10,929 nucleotides of DNA from Clostridiales bacterium (GCA_019423835.1 JAHZAR010000023.1:20848-31776), one strand, 5' to 3'. Counted from the first letter of the stretch, positions 1-6,612 are shown. Notes: a model not told the origin generated them from the letters alone. A program made the numbers and translations.

Positions 1-365
1 ACATTTGTGGTAATAATAAAATAGTCCCTGTTCTTTACAAGCTCCAGCAGTTCGGCATAGGTTTTTCCGACACCTGCCTCATATCGGTTCACCAGGATTT
101 GACGGCTCCACCACGCCCAGTACTCTTCCAATGTTTCATATGGATAAAAGCCGCCGGAATACATATCCTGAATGCCGTACTTTTGATGGAAGTCTGAAAA
201 GTCCTTTTCAAACCGTTCCCCGTCATAACGCATTCCGGCTGCCGTGGACATTCCCGCTCCTGCCCCGATCACAATGGCGTCAGCAGTTTCCATTTCTTGT
301 TTCAGTCTGCTGATTTGTTCTGAGTAAGTTCCGGTAGATTCTGAGATCTCTCTCCTTAAAAACAT
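1..365 (-). CDS. Class M sirtuin (SirTM), protein ADP-ribosyltransferase, N-terminal part
   Basis: About 121 N-terminal residues are visible; the gene leaves the window at base 1. A glycine-rich NAD-binding motif GAGAGMSTAAG appears near residues 34-44, followed by an RYDGERF stretch and a conserved YSGGFYPY..EEYWAWWSR segment. Ordinary deacylase sirtuins instead have GAGxS followed by GIPDFR, so this is the class M type, known in other bacteria as a protein mono-ADP-ribosyltransferase acting on lipoylated GcvH-like proteins. The ATG at 363-365 follows GAGGTGA at good spacing and keeps the conserved YSEQISRLKQEM lead-in, which no later start would. It overlaps the 3' end of the macrodomain gene by 86 bp in another frame, which suggests translational coupling. 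The catalytic C-terminal half, the lipoate ligase and the GcvH-L target gene are not visible. Family assignment is strong; the function is known from the family. Confidence 0.9.
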   Translation of the reverse strand, partial: MFLRREISESTGTYSEQISRLKQEMETADAIVIGAGAGMSTAAGMRYDGERFEKDFSDFHQKYGIQDMYSGGFYPYETLEEYWAWWSRQILVNRYEAGVGKTYAELLELVKNRDYFIITTN

Positions 366-1095
366 TAAAAATCACCTCGATTTTACTTTGCGTACTCTGT
401 CTGTAGTCCTGAACGGTTTTGACTGCAGTCTCCGCCGCCCTTTCATTCGGAAAGTGGAATTCCCCTGTGGAAATACAGCAGAAAGCAATGCTTTTCACTC
501 CGCTGCGGTCTGCTGACTCTAAACAGGAGCGATAGCAGGAGGCAAGCAGTTCTTCATCTTTTGGAGTAACCCGATCCCCGACAACAGGACCAACTGTGTG
601 CAGAATATACCTGCAGGGCAGGTTGAATGCAGGTGTAATTTTCGCTCTTCCCGTTTTTTCTTTATACCCCTGCTTTCTCATAATCTCTGCACAGGCCAGC
701 CGCAATTGTACGCCGGCAAACGTATGGATCGCATTATCAATGCATCCATGGCATGGTACAAAACAGCCTAACATCTGAGTGTTCGCTGCATTTACGATTG
801 CGTCACAGCGGAGCGTTGTAATGTCACCCTTCCAGAGATATATGCCCTTCTGTATCGGTGTAAGGCCCTTCAGGTCTGTCACGCCCTTCTGCCGGATTTC
901 CTCCTGCAGATAGAGATCCTGCACTTTTAAGAATTCTGGTTCTGCAGGCATGGGCGGGCGGACATTGACCAGACTCCGAAACAGCTTTTTCTGTGTCTCG
1001 TCATCCTTCGGGAACTTCAATGCCTGTTCCCGATACTGCGGCATTTCTGTCAGCAGCATATCATTCAGGTATTTTAACTGTTCACTGTGATTCAT
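280..1095 (-). CDS. Zinc-dependent macrodomain protein-ADP-ribose hydrolase
   Basis: This 271-residue protein has the usual length for the SirTM-linked macrodomain family, which removes ADP-ribose from proteins in the cytoplasm and so reverses the sirtuin next door. An N-terminal helical extension (about 1-80) with SLVNVRPPMP is followed by the macro fold: WKGDIT (88-93), VNAAN (101-105), then GCFVPCHGCIDNAIH (110-124), which carries the Cys/His/Cys residues that bind zinc in this subclass (Cys111, His116 and Cys118 are likely). HTVGP (166-170) and ISTGEFHFP (208-216), the phosphate-binding loop, follow. The frame is open back to 1311, but the ATG at 1093-1095 has GGAGG eight bases upstream and matches the family N-terminus, so I chose it. 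The 3' end overlaps the sirtuin start. Upstream, 158 bp separate it from the flavo-ferredoxin gene. Confidence 0.93.
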   Translation of the reverse strand: MNHSEQLKYLNDMLLTEMPQYREQALKFPKDDETQKKLFRSLVNVRPPMPAEPEFLKVQDLYLQEEIRQKGVTDLKGLTPIQKGIYLWKGDITTLRCDAIVNAANTQMLGCFVPCHGCIDNAIHTFAGVQLRLACAEIMRKQGYKEKTGRAKITPAFNLPCRYILHTVGPVVGDRVTPKDEELLASCYRSCLESADRSGVKSIAFCCISTGEFHFPNERAAETAVKTVQDYRQSTQSKIEVIFNVFKERDLRIYRNLLRTNQQTETRNGNC

Positions 1096-1253
1096 AATCC
1101 AATCCTCCAAGGTATACGCTCTCCGCATGAGCCTTAATCTGTCACCTGCCATATTTCTCAGGTACATGGAGAGAAATCCTGTGCCAGCCGTCAGGCCATC
1201 TGAACTGAAAGGCGGCCGAAAGCAAAGCAGCGCCGAAAGCAGGATTCTGACTC

Positions 1254-1880
1254 TCATCGTTTCCTTCGCTCCACAGCATGGAAGGAACATACCTGAAAAC
1301 AATTCCCGCAATGCAGGCAGTGCTCCTGTGCGATTACGGCCGGAACACCAGAAAAATCAATGCAGTCCTGCGGGCATACCTTCCCACACCCACGGCAGCC
1401 AGCACAGGCGTCTGTAATAAAATATCCTTCCTGTTCTTCTTTCGCATTGCCAAACGCAAAAGAGTACCGTTCCATCGGTTTCTTCGACAGGTCAAACCAT
1501 TCGCCGGTTCCCTCATAGAGCTGGAACACAGTAAGTGCTTTTCGTGATTCCACAGTAGGGTAAATCTCTGACACATAGGGATTTTGTCTGAACAGTCTCC
1601 CCAGCGGAGAACTTCCCAGTTCTTTTACTTTCCCGCGGACAGACACCGCCACACAAGACATGGTATCGTTTCCTTTCATGCCGGTCAGCGCTATAAATTT
1701 GTTTTTCTTCAGGCGATTATAAAATCCTTTTCCTGTCGCCGTGAGAAAATACAGCCCGCCATCATCCACATCCATCATATCAATTGCACAGGTCACAGGA
1801 AACCCGTTCCCATCCGTGGTGGCAGCCACCGTTGTATGTATTTCCTGCTGCAGATATCCCAATGCTTCTGCTGCTGTCAT
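1254..1880 (-). CDS. PPOX-fold flavoprotein with C-terminal 2x[4Fe-4S] ferredoxin domain
   Basis: This 208-residue protein joins a split-barrel pyridoxamine-phosphate-oxidase-like domain (about 1-140, probably FMN-binding) to a ferredoxin domain. The ferredoxin part shows two complete clusters: CAGCRGCGKVCP (Cys159, 162, 165, 169) and CLHCGNCFQVC (Cys188, 191, 194, 198). No signal peptide or membrane segment is seen, so it is probably a cytoplasmic electron-transfer or small-molecule reductase protein; the substrate is unknown. A GTG at 1889 would add three residues, but that GTG overlaps the AGGAGGT at 1888-1894, whereas the ATG at 1880 lies eight bases after AGGAGG, so the ATG is preferred. 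It is the first gene of the operon leading to the macrodomain and sirtuin, which suggests that the redox partner belongs to the ADP-ribosylation module. That link is inference. Confidence 0.88.
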   Translation of the reverse strand: MTAAEALGYLQQEIHTTVAATTDGNGFPVTCAIDMMDVDDGGLYFLTATGKGFYNRLKKNKFIALTGMKGNDTMSCVAVSVRGKVKELGSSPLGRLFRQNPYVSEIYPTVESRKALTVFQLYEGTGEWFDLSKKPMERYSFAFGNAKEEQEGYFITDACAGCRGCGKVCPQDCIDFSGVPAVIAQEHCLHCGNCFQVCSFHAVERRKR

Positions 1881-1887
1881 CGCACAC

Positions 1888-1894
1888 ACCTCCT
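1888..1894 (-). promoter_or_regulatory. Ribosome binding site deciding the flavo-ferredoxin start
   Basis: AGGAGGT on the minus strand lies eight bases from the ATG at 1880 and overlaps the alternative GTG at 1889. It therefore supports the ATG start. Confidence 0.8.
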
Positions 1895-1902
1895 ATAGTT
1901 CC

Positions 1903-1931
1903 ATCATATACCTGTATTTTTATTCCGTAAA
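1903..1931 (-). promoter_or_regulatory. Sigma-70-type promoter of the flavo-ferredoxin/macrodomain/sirtuin operon
   Basis: Minus strand: -35 TTTACG (1926-1931), a 17-base spacer, and -10 TATGAT (1903-1908, five of six matches to consensus). The predicted transcript start is near 1896, giving a leader of only about 16 bases that holds little more than the ribosome binding site. The -35 box lies inside the palindrome at 1928-1943. Confidence 0.65.
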
Positions 1932-1943
1932 GTAAGCACTTTA
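1928..1943. promoter_or_regulatory. Palindromic operator candidate over the -35 box
   Basis: A perfect inverted repeat, TAAAGT-AAGC-ACTTTA (6-4-6), overlaps four bases of the -35 hexamer of the operon promoter. A dimeric repressor bound here would block RNA polymerase. No regulator gene lies next to it in this window. I have not matched it to a named operator. Confidence 0.5.
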
Positions 1944-1944
1944 T

Positions 1945-2155
1945 TGTGCCGTAGTTACCGGCAGGTTACGATTAGACAGTTCCCGAAGAAAAGCATCCAT
2001 CAAATTTCCCGGCCTCATATGTGATTCCTGTCTGTCAGGCCAGGGGGGTGCTGCAGCTTCCTTCAGATTCAACTTACGATGGCCCCCCTTTCTGTTCAGC
2101 TATGCGCTTCGTCGCTGCCCGCGCGCACTCGGGACTTTCACCCGTTAGAGACCGC
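1945..2155 (-). mobile_element. Group II intron fragment (5' domain I region), truncated, no reverse transcriptase
   Basis: Read on the minus strand, the sequence contains AACGGGTGAAAGTCCCGA (rc of 2130-2147), then GAAGCGCATAGCTGAAC, then AAGTTGAATCTGAAGGAAGC (rc of about 2055-2074), then CCTGACAGACAGGAATCACA (rc of about 2022-2041). From memory these are signatures, in the right order, of domain I of clostridial group II introns. The maturase/reverse transcriptase gene, domains V and VI and the 3' boundary are absent, so it is a relic that cannot splice by itself. Similarity is clearest over about 2005-2152. The left limit is uncertain and may reach the operon promoter near 1945. The right limit lies near the terminator at 2172-2205. 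Confidence 0.72.
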
Positions 2156-2171
2156 TCACAGCGGGCGAACT

Positions 2172-2205
2172 AAAAACAGACTATTGCCTCAAAGCAATAG
2201 TCTGT
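2172..2205 (-). terminator. Rho-independent terminator of the redox operon
   Basis: A perfect 12-bp stem (2176-2187 pairs with 2194-2205, containing CAGACTATTGC/GCAATAGTCTG) encloses a 6-base loop. On the minus strand it is followed directly by TTTTT. It lies about 95 bp after the alcohol dehydrogenase stop and ends the middle minus-strand block. Confidence 0.85.
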
Positions 2206-2300
2206 ACATAACCGGCAGACAGTACCTGGATGCCTGTATCCGGTCCAGAGCCATGTCCAGGGCCTGGGTACACATGAGAGGGTGTCTTCCAATTCTCAGC

Positions 2301-3473
2301 TTATCCCATACTCTCTTTCAAAATCTGTACAATCTCATCACGAGATAAAACCTTGTATCCGCCGTTCATAATGAGCACAGCATCGGCAAGTCCTTCCAGC
2401 ATATCCTTCTCAGCGCCCAGTTCGGAAATATTCATTGTAAGACCAAGTTCCTTCATCCACCCTTCCATGGCTCGAAGCCCCTCTTCTGCCACCTGTTCAT
2501 CGGATTTTCCGGCGGGATTCACCTCCCATACATTTACAGCGAAGCGCTTAAACTTCTGAAGCCCATAAGGCAGAATGTAACGGTAATAAGGCAGAGAAAC
2601 TGCCGCCAGCGTCATGCCATGCGTAGCGTTGGTATAAGCGCCCACGGCCTGCCCCAGCATGTGTACCATCCAGTCGGTGGATTTGCCCTTTGCAACCAGA
2701 GTATTCAGCGCCCAGGTGGCCGTCCACATAATGTTGCTGCGTGCTTCATAATCCTGCGGATTCTCATTGGCAATTCGGCTGGAATGGAGCAGAGAGCGCA
2801 TCAGCCCCTCGCTGATATAATCGCTGGTATTGTCATCCTCACCGGAGAAATACTGCTCACAGATATGATTAAAAATATCATAGATTCCGGCAGCCATTTG
2901 ACAGTGCGGCAGCGTCAGGGTGTACCTGGGATTCAAAATGGCAAATTTAGGCATGATTTTTTCATCTGCAAAAACATGGCCAATCTTCTGTCTGGTTTCC
3001 GGATTGGTAATGACAGCGCCCGCATTCATCTCCGAACCGGTACCCACCATGGTCAGCACGCAGCCTACCGGCAGCGTTTCGCAGTCTGGTTCCTCAAAGC
3101 GCAGATAATACTTCTCCCACGGATCCTCCTGACAGTGAACGGAAACAGAGACTGCCTTAGCGTAGTCGCAGACTGAACCGCCGCCCACTGCCAGAAGAAA
3201 GTCTGCGTGATGTTTCCGGGCGATTTCAATCCCTTCATACAATTTCGGCAGCGTTGGATTCGGCATGACACCCTCGATCTCAGCCACATCCTTGCCATTG
3301 TCTTTCAGGATCTGAATGACCTCGTCATAAATGCCGTTCTTTTTGATGGAACCGCCGCCGTAAATCAGCACTGCCTTCTTTCCGTATTTGGGTAATTCTG
3401 TATTCAGATTATTCAGTGATTCATCGCCAAAATAGAGTTTTGTCGGGTTACAGTAAGAAAAATTCCCAAGCAT
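2301..3473 (-). CDS. Iron-containing alcohol dehydrogenase, YqhD/BdhA type
   Basis: At 390 residues this has the full family length. An N-terminal Rossmann-like NAD(P)(H) domain shows GGGS (39-42) and the pyrophosphate-binding GGGSVCD (97-103); the C-terminal helical domain carries the metal site. Asp199, His203, His271 and His285 fit the D-x3-H and H-x13-H spacing of the metal ligands in E. coli YqhD. The family reduces aldehydes to alcohols, or the reverse, in the cytoplasm, often with NADPH; the physiological substrate here cannot be read off. The ATG at 3471-3473 has AGGAGG eight bases upstream. It is the last gene of the minus-strand block, 136 bp after the lipoprotein gene, and is followed by a terminator. 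Clostridial relatives are annotated as butanol or general alcohol dehydrogenases, but I would not narrow it further. Confidence 0.93.
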   Translation of the reverse strand: MLGNFSYCNPTKLYFGDESLNNLNTELPKYGKKAVLIYGGGSIKKNGIYDEVIQILKDNGKDVAEIEGVMPNPTLPKLYEGIEIARKHHADFLLAVGGGSVCDYAKAVSVSVHCQEDPWEKYYLRFEEPDCETLPVGCVLTMVGTGSEMNAGAVITNPETRQKIGHVFADEKIMPKFAILNPRYTLTLPHCQMAAGIYDIFNHICEQYFSGEDDNTSDYISEGLMRSLLHSSRIANENPQDYEARSNIMWTATWALNTLVAKGKSTDWMVHMLGQAVGAYTNATHGMTLAAVSLPYYRYILPYGLQKFKRFAVNVWEVNPAGKSDEQVAEEGLRAMEGWMKELGLTMNISELGAEKDMLEGLADAVLIMNGGYKVLSRDEIVQILKESMG

Positions 3474-3609
3474 CCGTTGTTCCTCCTGTATTATTTCTAT
3501 AAATTGTTTTCACAGACTTTTCCCTCGCACCTTCTGAAAATGCTTCCGCCATAGCGGCAGTATTTCCATCTGACGGGGACTTCCATTCAAAATCAAAATG
3601 TTCCTGTTA

Positions 3610-4236
3610 TCACTCCTCCAAAGAAAATGTGACGGTAACATCTCCGCTGCCCAGGGCTTCCTCCCAGCCGGTCAGATGATGGATTTTCCCGATCCGGGTG
3701 TAGCTCCAGGAATTGGAACCATAAAAAACAACAATCTGATTTCCCTGATAGAGCACGATGTCACCGGCATGCGTCGTGGTCTGACTGTTGCCTGCAGGCA
3801 GACTCGTCCCGAGAGAACCAACCTTTTCAAAGCCGGAATAATCCCTCATCTGGATAGTGACAGGCCCCTGCTCCATCATTTCTACCAGAGCATCCACTGC
3901 AGCGTTCTCTTCTAAGGCGGCAGTAAAGGTACTGCCTCCAACCTGTACAATCATATTCATTGCTCGGTTTTCCTCCTCAATGGTTTCACTCTCTGTTGTC
4001 TGCGCTTCTGATGACGGACTGGCAGCAGTTTCCTGAAACTGTTCGGAACCGGCAGCCTCTGGCGGGGATGCGGATGCTGCCGGTTCTTTAAGCAATATGG
4101 TTTCCAATGATGCTGCTGTTTGAACGGACGCACTGCTTTCCGGTTCATTCTCAGTCTGTTCCGTGCTGCCGCAGCCTGCAGACAGCACAGACAAAGAAAA
4201 GATGGCAATAAGCAGCAGCGGTAATTTTCTTTTCAT
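3610..4236 (-). CDS. Cyclophilin-like fold lipoprotein
   Basis: This 208-residue precursor starts with a charged KRK, a hydrophobic stretch and the lipobox L-S-A-G-C with Cys22 as the lipidated residue, so the mature protein should be anchored on the outer face of the membrane. Residues about 23-92 are a low-complexity linker rich in Ser, Ala, Glu and Thr. Residues about 93-206 form a cyclophilin-like domain of the small bacterial type, with MRDYSGFEKVGSLG, the T-T-H-A-G-D-I-V-L-Y strand and FYGSNSWSYTRIGKI. Members of this domain family are often found without the linker beside flavodoxins and oxidoreductases; prolyl isomerase activity has not been shown for them as far as I know. A GGTGA upstream of the ATG is the likely ribosome binding site. 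The function is unknown; export and fold are well supported. Confidence 0.87.
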   Translation of the reverse strand: MKRKLPLLLIAIFSLSVLSAGCGSTEQTENEPESSASVQTAASLETILLKEPAASASPPEAAGSEQFQETAASPSSEAQTTESETIEEENRAMNMIVQVGGSTFTAALEENAAVDALVEMMEQGPVTIQMRDYSGFEKVGSLGTSLPAGNSQTTTHAGDIVLYQGNQIVVFYGSNSWSYTRIGKIHHLTGWEEALGSGDVTVTFSLEE

Positions 4237-4507
4237 ATATCATTCACCACTTTCCCTGTTCTGTGTTATAGAAGCAGCCTGACAGAAATATTCCCTCCAT
4301 ATATGCAAAGAACTGCATCCGAAATTCAGTTCATGATACTCAGCCGTAATTTCGCTGCCCTTCTTTTATCCGTCCGCTCCCTTCTGAGATTCCGAAGCAG
4401 GTAAACGCAGCCAGAAAGGTCAGGACAGCTGCCGGCAAATCAGAGATAAGAGTCAGGCCAGGGGGGCCAGCGCAGGCACAGAAACCGCAAAATTCTCCTT
4501 GCTGTTT
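4237..4507. other. Intergenic gap within the redox block, no gene seen
   Basis: The 271 bp between the DUF3737 stop and the lipoprotein start hold no supported gene or T-tailed terminator. A minus-strand reading frame just after DUF3737 encodes a short hydrophobic stretch (ending near 4345) but has no credible start. A 15-bp sequence at 4452-4466 also occurs in the intron fragment at 2034-2048. The gap is large enough to hold a separate promoter for the lipoprotein and alcohol dehydrogenase, though no good -35/-10 pair was found. Confidence 0.5.
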
Positions 4508-5374
4508 TTATGCACAGGCACAGATATTTTTTGTCTCGTGTTTCTGCACCTGTACAGTTCCCTTTGCTTCTTCAAGATCCCGGATGATTTCACCTACAGC
4601 CGGAACAATGATACGTCCGGACAGCGGGTTTTTGATGCTGAGAACCGGCGTTGCAATCACAGCTTCCACCTCGCTGCGCTCAAAGGCTAAATCGCAGTCG
4701 ATCATTTCACAGTTAATGAGCTTCAGCCCCCTGCAATAGCACAAAGGCTGGGTGCCGATGATCTTGCAGTTTTCAAAGGTGACATTCTCACAGTACCAGG
4801 CCAGATACTCGCCTTTTACAACACTGCTGCGGACGGTAACGTTTTTTGCATGCCAGAAAGCATCCTTGGTGTCAAACACACAGTTTTCAAAAACGGAATT
4901 TTCAATATACTGGAAGGAATATTTCCCTTTCATGCGCACATTCGTGAAATGAAGGCCGGCAGAGCGCATCATAAAATACTCACTCTCTGCGCCGCAATCT
5001 TCCATTTCAATGTTTTGAACGGACCAGCCAAACTCCGGAGAAATCACATCGCACCCGGTCATCTTCACATCGGAACACTCCCGCAGGGCCTTGATACCAT
5101 GAAGCCTGGTATTCTCAATATTGATATGGTCGGAATACCACAGTGCCGCCCGGCAAAGTTCCGTCATATCCGAATCCCGGATGGTAAGGCCATGATCATG
5201 CCAGAAAGGATAACGCAGGTTAAAAAAGCTGTGTTCCACCTGCACATTCTTACATTCTTTGAGAGCGCTCTCTCCATCGGCCAGGCCGTCAAAAGAGCAG
5301 TCTTTTACCAGAATATCTCTGCTGCCGTAAAGAGCGCGCTCTTCGCCGAAGGTCTGATTCTGTATTGTCCTCAT
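4508..5374 (-). CDS. DUF3737 family protein (right-handed beta-helix type)
   Basis: This 288-residue protein has the usual family length. It is built from about a dozen repeating strands of roughly 20 residues of the type N-V-x-F-x-N-C or I-x-N-S, typical of a parallel beta-helix, with conserved aromatic positions such as ALWYSDHINIEN, SPEFGW, SEYFMMRSAGLHF, KGKYSFQYIEN, KDAFWHAKNV and GEYLAWYCENV. The C-terminus (about 230-270) has the family's FERSEVEA...SIKNPLSGRI segment. No signal peptide is seen, so it is probably cytoplasmic. No biochemical activity has been assigned to the family that I know of; the fold suggests carbohydrate or surface binding, but this is not demonstrated. GGGAGG seven bases before the ATG supports the start. 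The preceding small gene ends only 19 bp upstream, so the two are very likely cotranscribed. Confidence 0.92.
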   Translation of the reverse strand: MRTIQNQTFGEERALYGSRDILVKDCSFDGLADGESALKECKNVQVEHSFFNLRYPFWHDHGLTIRDSDMTELCRAALWYSDHINIENTRLHGIKALRECSDVKMTGCDVISPEFGWSVQNIEMEDCGAESEYFMMRSAGLHFTNVRMKGKYSFQYIENSVFENCVFDTKDAFWHAKNVTVRSSVVKGEYLAWYCENVTFENCKIIGTQPLCYCRGLKLINCEMIDCDLAFERSEVEAVIATPVLSIKNPLSGRIIVPAVGEIIRDLEEAKGTVQVQKHETKNICACA

Positions 5375-5393
5375 AAGAAAACCTCCCTTTCAA

Positions 5394-5660
5394 TCAGATT
5401 TTATTTTTTTGGATTAGATAGAGTAAATAGTCAAGATACTCGATTTGCTTCTCCTCCCTGTGAAGCTGTTCTAACAGATGCCTTCTGTGCCCGGAAAGGA
5501 GCTGTATTTGTTGCTCTTTATCCTCCCTGTGCCGAAGAGCCATGAATGTTTCTGTCATTTCATCTGTGCATCCGGCATCCTTTAGATTCTGCCGAACCGT
5601 ATAGGCATAAGGATTAGCCGGTGCTTCCTGTTTTGATGTTTCGTTTTTTCGCATATTCAT
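5394..5660 (-). CDS. Small helical protein of unknown function (88 aa)
   Basis: This charged, largely helical protein has no signal peptide or membrane segment. Residues about 18-40 hold a NLKDAGCTDEMTETFMAL helix pair; residues about 45-84 form a long amphipathic helix with a heptad-like pattern, LSGHRRHLLEQLHREEKQ, then IEYLDYLLYLIQ, suggesting a coiled-coil or dimer. The pattern of H-R-R-x-L-L followed by L-H-x-E-x-K-x-I-x-x-L-D-Y-L looks like a conserved clostridial family that I recall seeing near redox genes, but I cannot name it. Two starts are possible, at 5660 and at 5654 (Met3); ACGGGAA is a weak ribosome binding site for either. It lies 87 bp after the dehydrogenase gene and 19 bp before DUF3737. 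A role as a small adaptor or regulator is speculation. Confidence 0.78.
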   Translation of the reverse strand: MNMRKNETSKQEAPANPYAYTVRQNLKDAGCTDEMTETFMALRHREDKEQQIQLLSGHRRHLLEQLHREEKQIEYLDYLLYLIQKNKI

Positions 5661-5736
5661 TTCCCGTCACTGCCGGCCGCAGTCCGGCTGCCCCGGCTCT
5701 CCGGAACACCTTCGTCTGCATATCTGCCGGTTACAG

Positions 5737-5755
5737 TCCTGTCCCGATTACAGGA
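5737..5755. repeat. Small inverted repeat at the dehydrogenase stop codon
   Basis: TCCTGT (5737-5742) and ACAGGA (5750-5755) can form a 6-bp stem with a 7-base loop across the stop codon of the short-chain dehydrogenase. No T-run follows on the minus strand, so it is not a convincing terminator. It could slow read-through or stabilise a transcript end inside the operon. Confidence 0.3.
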
Positions 5756-6518
5756 ACGCTCCATTGCATACCTGCAGCACCTGCCCTTTCACATGACGTC
5801 CCATCTTGCTGGCCAGGTACAGACAGGCGTATGCCTGATCCATCGGATCGCATTCCGGGCCGGGGAAATAGACAAAATGGCCGCTGTACTTAAGCATTTC
5901 CGCACCGCCAGGCTGCTCTCCTGCCTTATTGGCCAGGTGCGCCGGCGTAACCGTTGCTCCTGGCGCTACCGCATTGCAGCGGATATTGGTGCCGATGAGA
6001 CGCATGGCCACATTTTTGGTGAGCGTATTCAAAGCCCCTTTGGTGGAAGTATATGCCGCCCCGCAGAAGGGCCGTGTACCGTTGACAGAGGATACATTGA
6101 TGATGACCCCGTCATTCTTGGGCAGAAAAATCTTCAGTGCTTCCCGGATGTACCGCATAGGACCTCCCAGATTGGTGTTCATCACATACATCATCCAGTC
6201 ATCATCGGTTTCGTCGATCATTTTCTGTTCCCCGATACCTGCATTATTGACAAGAATATCCACATCTCCGAATTCTTTCAGGGCAGTCTTGAACACCCGC
6301 CTGGTATCCTCGGTGGAGCAGACATCAGCTGTCACTCCAACCGCCTTCCCTCCTTTTTGACGGATGCCTTCCACAACAGCATCCAGCTTTTCCCGGTGCC
6401 GGGCGGTGATAACCACCGCTGCGCCTTCCTCTGCAAACAGTTCCGCCATCGACTGCCCCATGCCATAGCTGGCTCCGGTAATGATGGCAACCTTATCTTT
6501 GAGCATCTGTGCTTCCAT
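5748..6518 (-). CDS. Short-chain dehydrogenase/reductase (classical SDR)
   Basis: This 256-residue protein is a classical SDR in length and motifs: TGASYGMG (14-21) for cofactor binding, NNAG (91-94), NTNL (114-117) with the structural/catalytic Asn, Ser143/Ser144, and the Tyr156-x3-Lys160 catalytic pair. Arg40 at the end of the second strand, with no acidic residue there, suggests NADP(H) preference. The enzyme should oxidise an alcohol or reduce a ketone in the cytoplasm; the substrate is not evident. The C-terminus ends in QVCNGAFL rather than the common DGG motif. The ATG at 6516-6518 has AGAGG at nine bases. It is the promoter-proximal gene of the minus-strand redox block and is divergent from the LysR gene starting at 6916, the usual arrangement for a LysR target. 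Confidence 0.92.
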   Translation of the reverse strand: MEAQMLKDKVAIITGASYGMGQSMAELFAEEGAAVVITARHREKLDAVVEGIRQKGGKAVGVTADVCSTEDTRRVFKTALKEFGDVDILVNNAGIGEQKMIDETDDDWMMYVMNTNLGGPMRYIREALKIFLPKNDGVIINVSSVNGTRPFCGAAYTSTKGALNTLTKNVAMRLIGTNIRCNAVAPGATVTPAHLANKAGEQPGGAEMLKYSGHFVYFPGPECDPMDQAYACLYLASKMGRHVKGQVLQVCNGAFL

Positions 6519-6612
6519 TTCAAACTACCTCTTTTCATTCCTGTTTTTCTTTCCGTCTATAATGTACTGCCAAACATATTAAATATCAAATACTTATGTT
6601 TTATCGATTTCC

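Noticed and set aside
2079..2348. 89-codon plus-strand frame over the intron relic and terminator
   Set aside because: It crosses the intron-like sequence and the minus-strand terminator hairpin; spurious proteins of this type are common over such repeats.
3500..3586. 29-codon minus-strand frame before the alcohol dehydrogenase gene
   Set aside because: No ribosome binding site of quality and no recognisable sequence; more likely plain spacer.
4345..4507. Short hydrophobic minus-strand frame directly after DUF3737
   Set aside because: It could look like the tail of a membrane protein (LPAAVLTFLAAFTCFG), but there is no start codon with a ribosome binding site and it is too short to support.
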